This document shows, piece after piece, positions 1 through 8,003 of a stretch of 55,246 nucleotides of DNA. Every line of letters starts with the position of its first letter. Positions within the stretch are counted from its first letter, which is position 1. The stretch is from Candidatus Accumulibacter meliphilus (GTDB taxonomy: Bacteria; Pseudomonadota; Gammaproteobacteria; Burkholderiales; Rhodocyclaceae), in NCBI GenBank assembly GCA_003332265.1, contig QPGA01000002.1, positions 143,976-199,221 on the forward strand, written 5' to 3'. Under the pieces are notes generated by a model. It ran no database searches and was not told the DNA's origin. It worked only from the letters and a program-made list of their open reading frames with translations. Both the position numbers and the translations under genes were made by a program.

Positions 1-264
1 CTGCCTGAGTGGGGCTACAATCACAAGACCGTCTGCCACAGCGCCCGCGAGTACGCCCGCGATGAAGACGGCGACGGCTTCCACGAGGTTCACGTCAACA
101 CCATCGAGGGCTTCTGGTCCTTGCTGCGCTCCTGGCTGCGGCCTCACCGCGGCATCTCCCAGGAAAGTCTTCCTCTCTACCTCGGCTTCTTCGAGTTCGT
201 TCACAACGCCAAAAATCGCGGAAAGGGACTTCTCGAATCCCTCTTGGGGTTGCTCCTCAGCTAA
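1..264 (+). pseudogene. IS1595-family (ISXO2-like) transposase, C-terminal end only
   Basis: An open frame runs in from the window edge and stops at 262-264. Its translation contains the run VHVNTIEGFWSLLRSWLRPH and, further on, FEFVHNAKNRG. These match the C-terminal part of the DDE catalytic domain of IS1595/ISXO2 transposases, where the N-x-IE-x-FWS motif carries the last catalytic acidic residue. Only about 87 residues are visible, so I cannot say whether the element is intact to the left. No terminal inverted repeat is obvious just downstream. It marks the left part of the accessory island as a mobile-DNA accumulation site. Confidence 0.75.
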
Positions 265-354
265 CAACCCGAAACCCATAATAAGCCTTAATAGTTAGCA
301 ATTACTATTACAATACTTTCGCCAAACGAGTGTCAATCGCCATCCACTCCCGCC

Positions 355-480
355 GTGTCGACGGGGACCGACACCGAGTCTACCCGCGCCGAGCGCCTGC
401 TGATGCAGATTGTCGGTTTGTTCGCTGAGTTCGAGTGCGCCATCTTGCGTGAGCGCCGGGGAAAAACTGATCTGCTTGAT
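355..480 (+). pseudogene. Serine recombinase/resolvase fragment
   Basis: One frame reads TESTRAERLLMQIVGLFAEF followed by ECAILRERRGKTD. This matches the region of small serine recombinases (resolvase/invertase) just after the catalytic core, where a typical sequence has a glycine-x-leucine stretch, then a G-x-FAEFER motif, then an IRER motif. Only about 40 residues can be traced. There is no start, catalytic serine or helix-turn-helix, so it is a scrap of a resolvase gene, probably from a Tn3-like element or an IS607/invertase-type gene. It lies 90 bp after the transposase end. Confidence 0.55.
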
Positions 481-1590
481 CGTGGTGGCTCGCACAGGAT
501 TGATGAACGACTTATACCATAGGTATACGTGGCGATTAAAACAGCGCTTCCCTAGCGACCCTCGGTGCGAAGGCCGACCAGCAAAGTACTCCTGATAACC
601 GTGGCGCAGGAATTGTTGGTGCCTCTATCGCGTTGGCATTGTCGCTGCTGATGGGAAATCCGCTCACGAAGAGAGGGCGCCAGACGCAGTGAAGGAGTTG
701 GAGGTGCGACAATTGTGCCGTGATCTCAAAATGGGAGCCCATAGCTAACGTTCCTGTTCATTTTTCTGCCAACTTAGAACCATTAACCCTATAATTGAAA
801 CCGATGTTCGCGTTAGCACACGCCCCTTTCCGGATCCCTGCCCAGAAGACCGCGCCCATGATGCGTTTCTTGCCTAAGACAGCACCTGAAGGATGTCGCC
901 ATAGAGCGCCGATATGTCGGAGAGCGAGCTTTCCGCTCGTGGACGTGGCGCGCTCGCAGGCTTTCTCCTCGGGAACGGGTATAACAAAGCGCGATAGTTC
1001 TACCCGAGCCTCTGGCGTCACTTGCGGCGAATCCACCACAGCTTTCACTACCAGCAATTTTCCTCGCATTGGCGCCGCCACCGGATGTCATCGGCAACGA
1101 GTACTTACGCCGTGTCTTTCGGCAGTGTACCTTGTCTGCCGATCGGCCAAAGCCGCTCAGACCAAGGAGTATCGCTTCTACCCGCTGAACTTTTTACCCC
1201 ACCCACCTTACGAGCTGCCTGTCGGGCGTCCTAGTGTCACACGCTGCTTGGAGGTGAGCCGCGGATCTAGCGCATGCCGGCCCCTGCGCGACGAACTGAT
1301 CAAGCGCCACCGTCACCCTGTTACCTTCTCCCGAAACCTGTCAGCGCCAGAGGCCGCCCCAGTGCAGCCAACGGCACAGCGGACCGGCCCCGCCGGTATA
1401 AGGCGTGCCGTATCAGGTTCTGACAAAAATGGCCGACGCGCAGAGATAGCCTCCATCACGTGCTTCATGGCTCGTGGTGAAAAGATTCCATTTTATATTC
1501 AGCCGCTACCGTTCATGCCGAGGGAGCTCTGATGGTCTCTGTCATACCAATCCCGATTCGTTGATCCATCAACCGGACCGTTGTCTATTT
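481..1590. other. No gene recognised; decayed intergenic DNA
   Basis: About 1.1 kb separates the recombinase scrap from the first island gene. Several open frames exist on both strands (for example plus 795-1532 and minus 758-1081), but none has a recognisable domain or a convincing ribosome binding site, and they overlap one another. I see no structured RNA or obvious repeat. It is most likely degraded insertion-sequence or island-junction DNA, and may hold the promoter for the gene at 1609. Confidence 0.4.
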
Positions 1591-1608
1591 ATGCTGAAAG
1601 GAAAGATA

Positions 1609-2100
1609 ATGAGCATGCGCATTACAAACCTCATCAAGCCATTATTTATCGTATTCTTCGCTTCAACTTTGTTGAGTGCCGTTTCCTCGGTTTTTGGACA
1701 GCAGCAGCCCGTTGTAGTAACGGTTACCGAACCCGCAAGAAATGGCGTGGCGGTCGCAAAGGACATGGATGTCACAGGCAGCGCGAGTATGCCAAGCGGA
1801 CAGCACCTGTGGGTTCTCGTTCACCGTATAAAGGGCTTTAAAGAAGTCTGGTGGCCACAGGACGAGGCTGAAGTAGATCCCAGGACTGGTGAATGGGAGG
1901 TTCGTGTCGTTTTCGGTGGCCCACAGGATATTGGGTACGACTTCGAAATTGCGGCAATCACCGTGAATCAGCAGGAGCACCTGAGTCTAATGGCATACCG
2001 GAGGCAAGCCTTGCTGACCGGGCACTGGCCGCCCATCGAGATGCCTTCGACTACGTCCCACCCAGTTATTCGGCGGATCACGAAGGTGAGACACGACTGA
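1609..2100 (+). CDS. Exported single-domain protein of the WW-GPQDIG family (left copy)
   Basis: I chose the ATG at 1609 because the purine-rich tract AAAGGAAAG lies just upstream; the upstream ATG at 1591 has none. The 163-residue product starts with a hydrophobic signal sequence (residues ~8-30, ending VSSVFGQQQ) and then has one beta-rich domain. Its hallmarks are GQHLWVLVHR, then a tryptophan pair in VWWPQDEAEV, an EW turn, GGPQDIGYDF and EIAAITV. The protein at 34493-34975 shares this whole pattern, and weaker repeats of it occur in the proteins at 28519-31098 and 31095-32534. No family name comes to mind. It is predicted periplasmic or secreted. It is followed by another exported protein and a TIR-TM protein on the same strand, mirroring the right flank where the paralogue also precedes a TIR-TM gene. 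Confidence 0.75.
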   Translation: MSMRITNLIKPLFIVFFASTLLSAVSSVFGQQQPVVVTVTEPARNGVAVAKDMDVTGSASMPSGQHLWVLVHRIKGFKEVWWPQDEAEVDPRTGEWEVRVVFGGPQDIGYDFEIAAITVNQQEHLSLMAYRRQALLTGHWPPIEMPSTTSHPVIRRITKVRHD

Positions 2101-2413
2101 TATCTTGATTGCCCGAAGGCATCGCGCGAAGATCGCCGACGACCATCAGCTCGAACAGCTATCGGGGCGGTCTCTTTCAGATTATTTCTGCACCTGTTTC
2201 TCCAACGCGACAGTTATCCATCGCTCGGCTTTTAGCGCTTTTTCCTTCCTGGATTGCTGGCGTATTTGGCGGAGCAGACTGTGGCAGACGTCTTATGCGG
2301 CAGACGTCATATATTGCTGCTTCGCCGCATCGCGAATATCATGCGCGCAAACGCATGCTCTGCGCTGGCCGATGAACGTTTCAGAGCAACTCATCACCTA
2401 ACGGAGGCTCGTC
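2101..2413. other. 313-bp gap without a supported gene
   Basis: Two overlapping short frames (2105-2401 and 2109-2375) cross this gap, but neither has a clear ribosome binding site or recognisable sequence. The only clear signal is GGAGG at 2403-2407, the ribosome binding site of the next gene. Nothing else is assigned. Confidence 0.4.
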
Positions 2414-2827
2414 ATGTTCGAAAACTCGCTCGGAAAGAGCGCCCGGGCGCTTGCAGTTATAGCGCTTCTATGTGCCTATAACGAGGGGGTAGCAGGTCTT
2501 GGGCTCCTTTTCTTCTCAGCTGACAGGCGTTACCAGGCAGAGCTGATAAATAGCCACACCGATGGTAACGCCCATTTCCGAATAACGGACGTTGCAAGTG
2601 GTTGGGTCATCATGGAGACGCAGGCGCAGTTTGGCACTCCGAACAATGCAAAAGCTGGTCGTTTTAGTCCGGGTTCAAGCCAATTCGCTGCGGCTTACCA
2701 CTACGATACGAATGGTCGAAGATATACGTGGATAGGCGTATGGGAAATAGCAAGCAAAGCGCTCATCCGTCAAAAAGAACTGAACGGTTGGACAACCGAC
2801 CTTTCCTACGTTTTCCGAGAACGATAA
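2414..2827 (+). CDS. Small exported protein, possibly propeller-blade-like
   Basis: The ATG at 2414 follows a strong GGAGG at 2403-2407. The 137-residue product has a hydrophobic N-terminus (residues ~11-35) that may be a signal peptide or membrane anchor. The rest is polar and beta-prone: an FRITDVASGWVI stretch, then FSPGSSQFAAAYHYD and WIGVWEIASKALI. Such FSP...W-x-v-x-tG-x strands are typical of WD40-like propeller blades, but 137 residues could hold only about two blades, so a full propeller would need oligomerisation. I recognise no family. It sits between the exported domain protein and the TIR-TM gene and probably shares their transcript. Confidence 0.6.
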   Translation: MFENSLGKSARALAVIALLCAYNEGVAGLGLLFFSADRRYQAELINSHTDGNAHFRITDVASGWVIMETQAQFGTPNNAKAGRFSPGSSQFAAAYHYDTNGRRYTWIGVWEIASKALIRQKELNGWTTDLSYVFRER

Positions 2828-2877
2828 ATTCCGGGTTACGGAGCGGGCTATTTTAACCAACAGCGCTTGGGCATCCA

Positions 2878-3678
2878 ATGAAGGTATTTGTTTCGTATGC
2901 AAGCGAAGACGGACAAACCGCAAGCGAAATTGCGGCAGCGCTGCGGGACGCCCACTTTAAGGTTTTTTTCGATCGGACGAGCCTTTTTCCGCAGTCGGCG
3001 ATTCATGAGACGATAAGACGAGAACTTGAATCCAGCGACATCGTCATTTTTCTCTTAAGTTCATTTTTTCTTTGCCGCGGGAGATATACTCTCAACGAGG
3101 TTGAGTTTGCCCAGCGCAAATGGCCAGCCCCTGCAGGTCACGTGTTTTCAGTGGAACTCCTAGATGTGGTTCCGGATTTGGTACCAGGCTATCTTCGTTC
3201 GGCGGGGAGAATTCGCACAGAAGGAAGGGCAGCAAGCGCTGCAGTAGCCGCCGTCGTAGAGGCCGGCAAAAAACTCCGTTGCCAACGTCGTCGCTTTGTT
3301 CTCTCTGTGTCCGCGGGATTGGCGATATTTATTATTATTGCCGGCTATGCCATATGGCATCGCGTTCCAGCGTTTTCCGGTCGAGCCGTTGAGACCTACA
3401 ATTTAGTTGCGTCGTCAGGGTCGTGGCAGGCGGTAGCACCTTCAAGGTTGATCATCACAGAGGCTCGATTGCAGGAGGCTGAGGGATACTCTAGAGGCGA
3501 CGAGGCCGGGAGAGAAAAGGCGCTGCAGCTCTATCGCAAGATCATAACCGACCTCGAACCCGCCGACCGAGCCAGGCTCGATCAACGATTGCTTCGTGAA
3601 GCGGAGGCCGACTATGACCGCAACTACACCAGCGATGCACTCCGGAAGTATAAAGCGCTTCTTTCCCGTTCTAGGTAG
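2878..3678 (+). CDS. TIR-domain membrane protein (left copy)
   Basis: The 266-residue product has an N-terminal TIR domain (residues 1-~130), opening KVFVSYASEDGQTASEIAAA, with FFDRTSLFPQ as the BB-loop region and VIFLLSSFFL before GRYTLNEVEFA. Glu74 in that last motif aligns with the catalytic glutamate of NAD-cleaving TIRs. A transmembrane helix follows at ~140-160 after an RRR basic patch, so the TIR domain should be cytoplasmic. The ~100-residue tail beyond the helix is helical and TPR-like (EKALQLYRKI, then DALRKYKALL) and is predicted periplasmic. Bacterial TIR domains commonly degrade NAD or make cADPR signals in immunity. That this one does so is inferred. It converges on the lipoprotein/ExbB-like operon. 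No strong ribosome binding site is visible. Confidence 0.85.
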   Translation: MKVFVSYASEDGQTASEIAAALRDAHFKVFFDRTSLFPQSAIHETIRRELESSDIVIFLLSSFFLCRGRYTLNEVEFAQRKWPAPAGHVFSVELLDVVPDLVPGYLRSAGRIRTEGRAASAAVAAVVEAGKKLRCQRRRFVLSVSAGLAIFIIIAGYAIWHRVPAFSGRAVETYNLVASSGSWQAVAPSRLIITEARLQEAEGYSRGDEAGREKALQLYRKIITDLEPADRARLDQRLLREAEADYDRNYTSDALRKYKALLSRSR

Positions 3679-3842
3679 GTAGTGCTTTGGAAGCGCTGAT
3701 CGATTAACTGCCGAAGCCTTAACTACCGCAGCTGTCGACAATCGCGTGGGCGACACCTTTGTCCGAGCAAACGCTCCACAGCTGCACGACGTACACCTGC
3801 AGCATCTGCTCCAGGCCGACCGGCGGTCGGCCCCTTCAACTT

Positions 3843-5873
3843 CTACGCAGCGCTCTGCATTCGTTTTCCGCGTTTCATTCCGAACAGATAGCCAGTCACT
3901 GCTCCAATGACCAGGAAAGCCAGCGCCAAAAGCAAGCACGGCAAGAGCGCGAGAAAAAGACCAATCAAACCGGTGCCTCCGAAGCCTGTTCCATCGCCCT
4001 GGCCGCCACCAGCTCCGGAACCTCCGCCTCCTCCTCCCTTACCGCCGTCGTTTCCTGGCAGCTTGTCAATTTTCGCTGTGGGAGCGTTCTCGTTAGTCTT
4101 AATTGAGACTGGCTTATTATACGACTCGAAATGTCGGTTCACCATTTGCGCTATGAGGTGGTGGGTTTCGCCGAACAAGTGTTGGTATTTTGTGGCGGCA
4201 TTTGCCGGCGGTAGCGTTCCGTTCGGCCATAGGGCACCTGTCCGACTGCTCGACCACTCGTTTTCCACACGCGTGGTTAACTTATTAACCCAGACATCTT
4301 TTTTTCCGAGCTCACCATTCTTCTCTGCCGCAGCCATCTCGCTTTGGAGCGGCGCAGCTAAGCGATTGACCAATTCTACTTGCAGCACCCAAGCCTCCCT
4401 ACCTTCGGATATTAGCTCACGCACGCTCTTCAGGACCAGCGTTTCAGTTTCCGACAGTAGACGATTTCGAAGAACTGGCTGTTTTCCCGTGACCCCCTCC
4501 AGCCTCATGCATTGCCCAAAATCGCTTGGCTCGGAGTGCTTCTCTATTAAGCTCTTCAGTTCACTTTCTGGAACGGCCCATGTTCTGGTTGCCACGGGGC
4601 TGAAATACTCCTTCGCCTGGCTCAAAGCGATTTCATCGCGAACTGGGCCGAGGACAGCGGACAGCTGCTCACTTATCGCCGTTCGCAACACCTCGTTGCC
4701 TGCTGCTCCCCCTATTCTTGCTACCAAGCGTGTCCGGAACGCATTCATGTCAGTACCCGAAAGTGACTGCTGTGTGTAGTCGCGTAGGGCGCGACTCTCC
4801 GCCATCCGCAGCAGTTCTTGCGTAAGTTTCTCCTGTGTCGGCTGGCGTTCTTTGTACACTTCAGGTTCAGCGTCGATGCGTGCTCGCAGTTCAGCCGGGT
4901 CGATTTCCAGTTTGAATTCTTTCAGGAACTGCATGAACCTGTCCACCTCGGCTTTCGAGGAGATTTCCTCGATTCTTTGGCGGGCCGCTGGCAGCTCCGC
5001 GTACACGAAGCCTGTCATCGGTTTCGCGCGCTCCGCAGCCAACAGTTCCCTGAGGCTTTCCTCAAGTGTCGTCTTGGCCAGGTCTTTGCTCAAGGCGCCG
5101 GCTGGCAGCTCTGTTGCGTCGAGGCGCTGCAATTGCGCAGCGCGCTGGCCATCAATCGACTGTCGCACCTCCTTCACTAGTTGAGTAACCTGTTTTTGGT
5201 TTTCCTCGAATACCGTCGCCTCGGCTCCTTTAACACTTCTTTCAATTTGCGCCGCCGTCTCCCTCCCCGCCGCCGACTCCCACCCTTGCCGGTCAATGGC
5301 CTCTACCTGTTCTTGTGACGGGTAGGTCGCGGCACGAAATTTTCGACCCTGCTGGTCGACAGCTCGCCGGCGAGCATCGGAAAACACGCGCTCGAAGTTT
5401 GCATTTAAGCTCTTGTCGCGCTCATCGGAAAAGCGTGGTCCCAGCTTCTGACGAACCTCCTTCTCAAAAACGGCTCGTCCAATCCCCAGTTCTTCCAGCC
5501 GGAATTTCTCCCAGACCGTGGCCGTGATTCTCTCGAACTCATCATCAATGGATTTCTCAACCGAGGATCGTACGATCTTCACACTTGGTGCGCGCTCCCG
5601 GTGCTGGGGAGCCTCGTCCAATATCTGTTGTTCCATCGCGTCTGCGCGAGAGTCCAGATTGTCCTTCCCGAGTGTCGTGGCTTTGGCGTTCAATGCCTGC
5701 AGTGCCGCGTAGCGCGCACTTGCTCCCCTGGCCTGTTGCTCTACGGCTGATGGGGCCTGGCAAAAAGCTTCTGCCGACCAAAACGATAGTGCAATGAGCA
5801 ACAAGCCTAGGCATGCCGAAAACGAACGCAAGGATTCCGGGCGCGCGCAGGTCACTATTGGATGCTCCCCCAT
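3843..5873 (-). CDS. Large periplasmic coiled-coil protein with C-terminal TM anchor
   Basis: The 676-residue product begins with a signal sequence or TM (residues ~20-40, ending AEAFCQA). About 540 residues follow that are charged, helical and rich in Glu, Arg, Gln and Ala, consistent with long coiled coils. A glycine-rich hinge (~610-635) leads into a strong TM helix with core FLALLPCLLLALAFLVIGAV, and the protein ends in the basic tail KRGKR. If the tail is cytoplasmic, the coiled coil lies in the periplasm tethered at both ends. It overlaps the end of the upstream one-TM gene. A GTG at 5855 overlapping that stop, preceded by GGGGGAG, is a good alternative start. It is the last gene of the operon. 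I recognise no family. A periplasmic spacer or stator-like role is inferred from context only. Confidence 0.75.
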   Translation of the reverse strand: MGEHPIVTCARPESLRSFSACLGLLLIALSFWSAEAFCQAPSAVEQQARGASARYAALQALNAKATTLGKDNLDSRADAMEQQILDEAPQHRERAPSVKIVRSSVEKSIDDEFERITATVWEKFRLEELGIGRAVFEKEVRQKLGPRFSDERDKSLNANFERVFSDARRRAVDQQGRKFRAATYPSQEQVEAIDRQGWESAAGRETAAQIERSVKGAEATVFEENQKQVTQLVKEVRQSIDGQRAAQLQRLDATELPAGALSKDLAKTTLEESLRELLAAERAKPMTGFVYAELPAARQRIEEISSKAEVDRFMQFLKEFKLEIDPAELRARIDAEPEVYKERQPTQEKLTQELLRMAESRALRDYTQQSLSGTDMNAFRTRLVARIGGAAGNEVLRTAISEQLSAVLGPVRDEIALSQAKEYFSPVATRTWAVPESELKSLIEKHSEPSDFGQCMRLEGVTGKQPVLRNRLLSETETLVLKSVRELISEGREAWVLQVELVNRLAAPLQSEMAAAEKNGELGKKDVWVNKLTTRVENEWSSSRTGALWPNGTLPPANAATKYQHLFGETHHLIAQMVNRHFESYNKPVSIKTNENAPTAKIDKLPGNDGGKGGGGGGSGAGGGQGDGTGFGGTGLIGLFLALLPCLLLALAFLVIGAVTGYLFGMKRGKRMQSAA

Positions 5874-6718
5874 GTCTGCTTGAGGAATCGATAGCCATCG
5901 GCTTCAAGTGATTCCTGCACTCGTTCGTTTAGATACTGAAGCATTTCCCGAACAGCCTGATCTCGATTCCGCTCGTTATCGCTCCCCAGAGAAATTCGTT
6001 GCGCGATTTCCAGGACTTTCGGGTCCGGAGTTTCGTCAGCCAACAGTTTTGCTTCAAATATCCGGGTGAGTACTTCTTGCTGAATTATGGTAAGGTCTCG
6101 AAACATTCCATTACGCTTCTCTGTGATGCCCTCCAGAAGAAGTTTCTGGTTGGGCTCGGAAATCTGTTCGATGTCCGTTCCAAGCACGTTGTGCATTTCG
6201 CCTTTGCCATTTCTCGAAGCCTGGGGGAGTACCTTGGCTTTCTCGAGAATTCTTTGGAACAACTGCTTTTCCCACTGTTCAAGGCTCGAGGCGCTATTTT
6301 CTAGGTTAGCCAACTTCCCGCTAAGCGCCTTGAAGGTGTCGTCGGAGATCGTGGAGCCATCAAGTCTGACCGATTCCCCATTGGGGAGTCGATCAAAACC
6401 AAACGCTTTTCCTTCTTCATTAAACACGGCTTCCAGAGCGAGGATCAGCTTTTGACGCTGCAACTCCATTAAATGATTGTGGTACGCAACTGCGCGTTGT
6501 CCCTCGCTGGTCTGCTCGAAACCCCGCAAGCGGGCCTCCAGGATCGCGAGCTCCACGCCGCGCTCGTTAAACCCACGCCGATAACGAGCAATCTCCAGCA
6601 TGGCCACAAAGCTAAGAATAATTATAAGCGGCAGCAGGATCTGTACGAAGAGGTTCCAGACATTCGCTTCCTGCTGAGCTGACAATAGCGCTTTCGAACT
6701 TGATAATACGGTCGTCAC
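5855..6718 (-). CDS. One-TM partner of the ExbB/MotA-like protein (MotB/ExbD position)
   Basis: I chose the GTG at 6718: it overlaps the upstream stop as GTGA and has GGAGG six bases before it, whereas the longer ATG at 6739 has no ribosome binding site. The 287-residue product has a single N-terminal TM helix (core VQILLPLIIILSFVAMLEI), followed by ~240 mostly helical residues. Its place after the MotA/ExbB-like gene and its topology match a MotB, ExbD, TolR or ZorB partner. However, the TM lacks the proton-binding aspartate of those families, and I see no OmpA-like peptidoglycan-binding fold at the C-terminus. It may therefore be an unrelated anchor or a non-conducting variant. The family is not recognised. 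Confidence 0.7.
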   Translation of the reverse strand: MTTVLSSSKALLSAQQEANVWNLFVQILLPLIIILSFVAMLEIARYRRGFNERGVELAILEARLRGFEQTSEGQRAVAYHNHLMELQRQKLILALEAVFNEEGKAFGFDRLPNGESVRLDGSTISDDTFKALSGKLANLENSASSLEQWEKQLFQRILEKAKVLPQASRNGKGEMHNVLGTDIEQISEPNQKLLLEGITEKRNGMFRDLTIIQQEVLTRIFEAKLLADETPDPKVLEIAQRISLGSDNERNRDQAVREMLQYLNERVQESLEADGYRFLKQTWGSIQ

Positions 6719-7980
6719 CTTCTGCCTCCGCGCAACCATTGATGAACCCGTTCAAGGAAGCTGCGCCTCCGCCTGTTGCCCACGTAGGAAAGGTCCGTCG
6801 CGTAGCCGGAGGTCGGCAGATTCTTGACAGCCGCCTCGACTTCGCAAATCGCGCGCGTGATCTTTTCGACTTCTTCAACCAAGGCCGCTTTGGTGTTTTT
6901 TTTCTGCTCAAGGACTGTGCTGGATACCGCTTGACTATTAGCACGTGCATCGACGGTGGACTTTCGTATCTCCTCAGTCACCGTTCTCGCGTTCTCGTCG
7001 CTTCTGCGGACGATTTCCAGGAGTCGGTTGTCGATGTTCCGTGCCTCGTCGATCAGTGCTCGCGTGGTTCGTTCCAGAGAGCCCGTCACCGCGGCTTTTG
7101 TGACTTCCGTCCCACCCTCAATCGCCGACTTCAGCGTTGTGCTCTGCTGCTCGACTGCAGAGAACAGTCTGAAGCTATGCTCATTTATAGCGCTGAGGAA
7201 GCCCACACACTTCGTTACGACGTCTGGCTTCAGATTTTCAGAAAGCTTGCCAATTTCATCAGATAAGCCCCTGACTTCGCTGGTCAACGTCATTACGTGT
7301 TTTGCGCTTTCCTCGAATTGCCGGGTGAGGGTGCTGACAGCAGTAGACACATCTGCGTCGCCGTGAGAGACCAGAAAAATCCACCTCCACGCTCGAATGA
7401 TTATCGGTCCTATGACATAGGCGAGTACGACTGCAGCAAGAGAACTGAGTAGAGCGGTACCAAAGGACTCGAGAAGAATGTTCAGAACTTCTGATGCATC
7501 AGGATCACCGCTGTTGGCAGCGAGTTTCTTCATCTTGAAGCCAATCCGCATAAAGCCGATAAGAGTTCCTATGAGGCCCAGCTGTATCCAGACAGTCACG
7601 TGGCTGTCAGTGAAAGGGAGCGTCGTCGCTTTCATATCGAGAGCAACCGCACTAAGTTGTCCTCGCTTGACCCGGGTTCCATTGAACACTATCAACCAGA
7701 AAAACCAAGTCCATAGGAAGGGAGTTACGGCCGAGTAGTCCAGCGACCATGCCGTCAGAACAGAATGGAGCTCCGAGATGGATGGTGGCATTCCTTCGAT
7801 GGAAAGGTCCTGCCCAAATATGACCGAGACGTTAACGGCGAAGTAGGCGAGCGACAAACAGAACCCACTAAGCGCTGACAGCATCAGGAGCCAGAAGCCG
7901 AGTGGTCGACACATTCCAACTATTTCGACCTTAACAGCTGGTTTTGGAAGGTCTCTAGAGTCTTCTGTTGCCGTGCTCAT
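6715..7980 (-). CDS. MotA/TolQ/ExbB-like inner-membrane protein with long coiled-coil tail
   Basis: The ATG at 7980 has AAAGG seven bases upstream; a TTG one codon earlier is less likely. The 421-residue product has a membrane N-terminal half with four hydrophobic segments (~27-57, 85-102, 130-150, 172-205). The last two carry the family signature: IQLGLIGTLIGFMRIGF, then ESFGTALLSSLAAVVLAYVI. These match the pore-lining helices of proton-driven stator proteins. Residues ~215-400 form a cytoplasmic coiled coil (heptads such as SAVEQQSTTLKSAIE), and the C-terminus is arginine-rich. ExbB itself lacks such a tail; ZorA of the Zorya defence system has a long one. It is encoded between a lipoprotein gene and a one-TM partner, with a GTGA overlap to the latter. 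A motor or stator role in the envelope is inferred. Confidence 0.82.
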   Translation of the reverse strand: MSTATEDSRDLPKPAVKVEIVGMCRPLGFWLLMLSALSGFCLSLAYFAVNVSVIFGQDLSIEGMPPSISELHSVLTAWSLDYSAVTPFLWTWFFWLIVFNGTRVKRGQLSAVALDMKATTLPFTDSHVTVWIQLGLIGTLIGFMRIGFKMKKLAANSGDPDASEVLNILLESFGTALLSSLAAVVLAYVIGPIIIRAWRWIFLVSHGDADVSTAVSTLTRQFEESAKHVMTLTSEVRGLSDEIGKLSENLKPDVVTKCVGFLSAINEHSFRLFSAVEQQSTTLKSAIEGGTEVTKAAVTGSLERTTRALIDEARNIDNRLLEIVRRSDENARTVTEEIRKSTVDARANSQAVSSTVLEQKKNTKAALVEEVEKITRAICEVEAAVKNLPTSGYATDLSYVGNRRRRSFLERVHQWLRGGRR

Positions 7981-8003
7981 CAATGAACCTTTCTGTCTGG
8001 TGC

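Noticed and set aside
795-1532. 245-residue open frame on the plus strand
   Set aside because: No recognisable domain, no ribosome binding site, Arg/Pro/Ser-rich composition typical of out-of-frame GC-rich DNA, and overlapped by open frames on the other strand.
2105-2401. Two overlapping short frames between the first two exported-protein genes
   Set aside because: Neither has a ribosome binding site or recognised motif; Cys/Trp/Arg-rich composition looks non-coding.
6715-7980. Calling the ExbB-like operon a Zorya system
   Set aside because: Only the MotA/ExbB-like part with a long tail resembles ZorA. The partner lacks the TM aspartate and an OmpA-like domain, and no ZorC, ZorD or ZorE genes are present.
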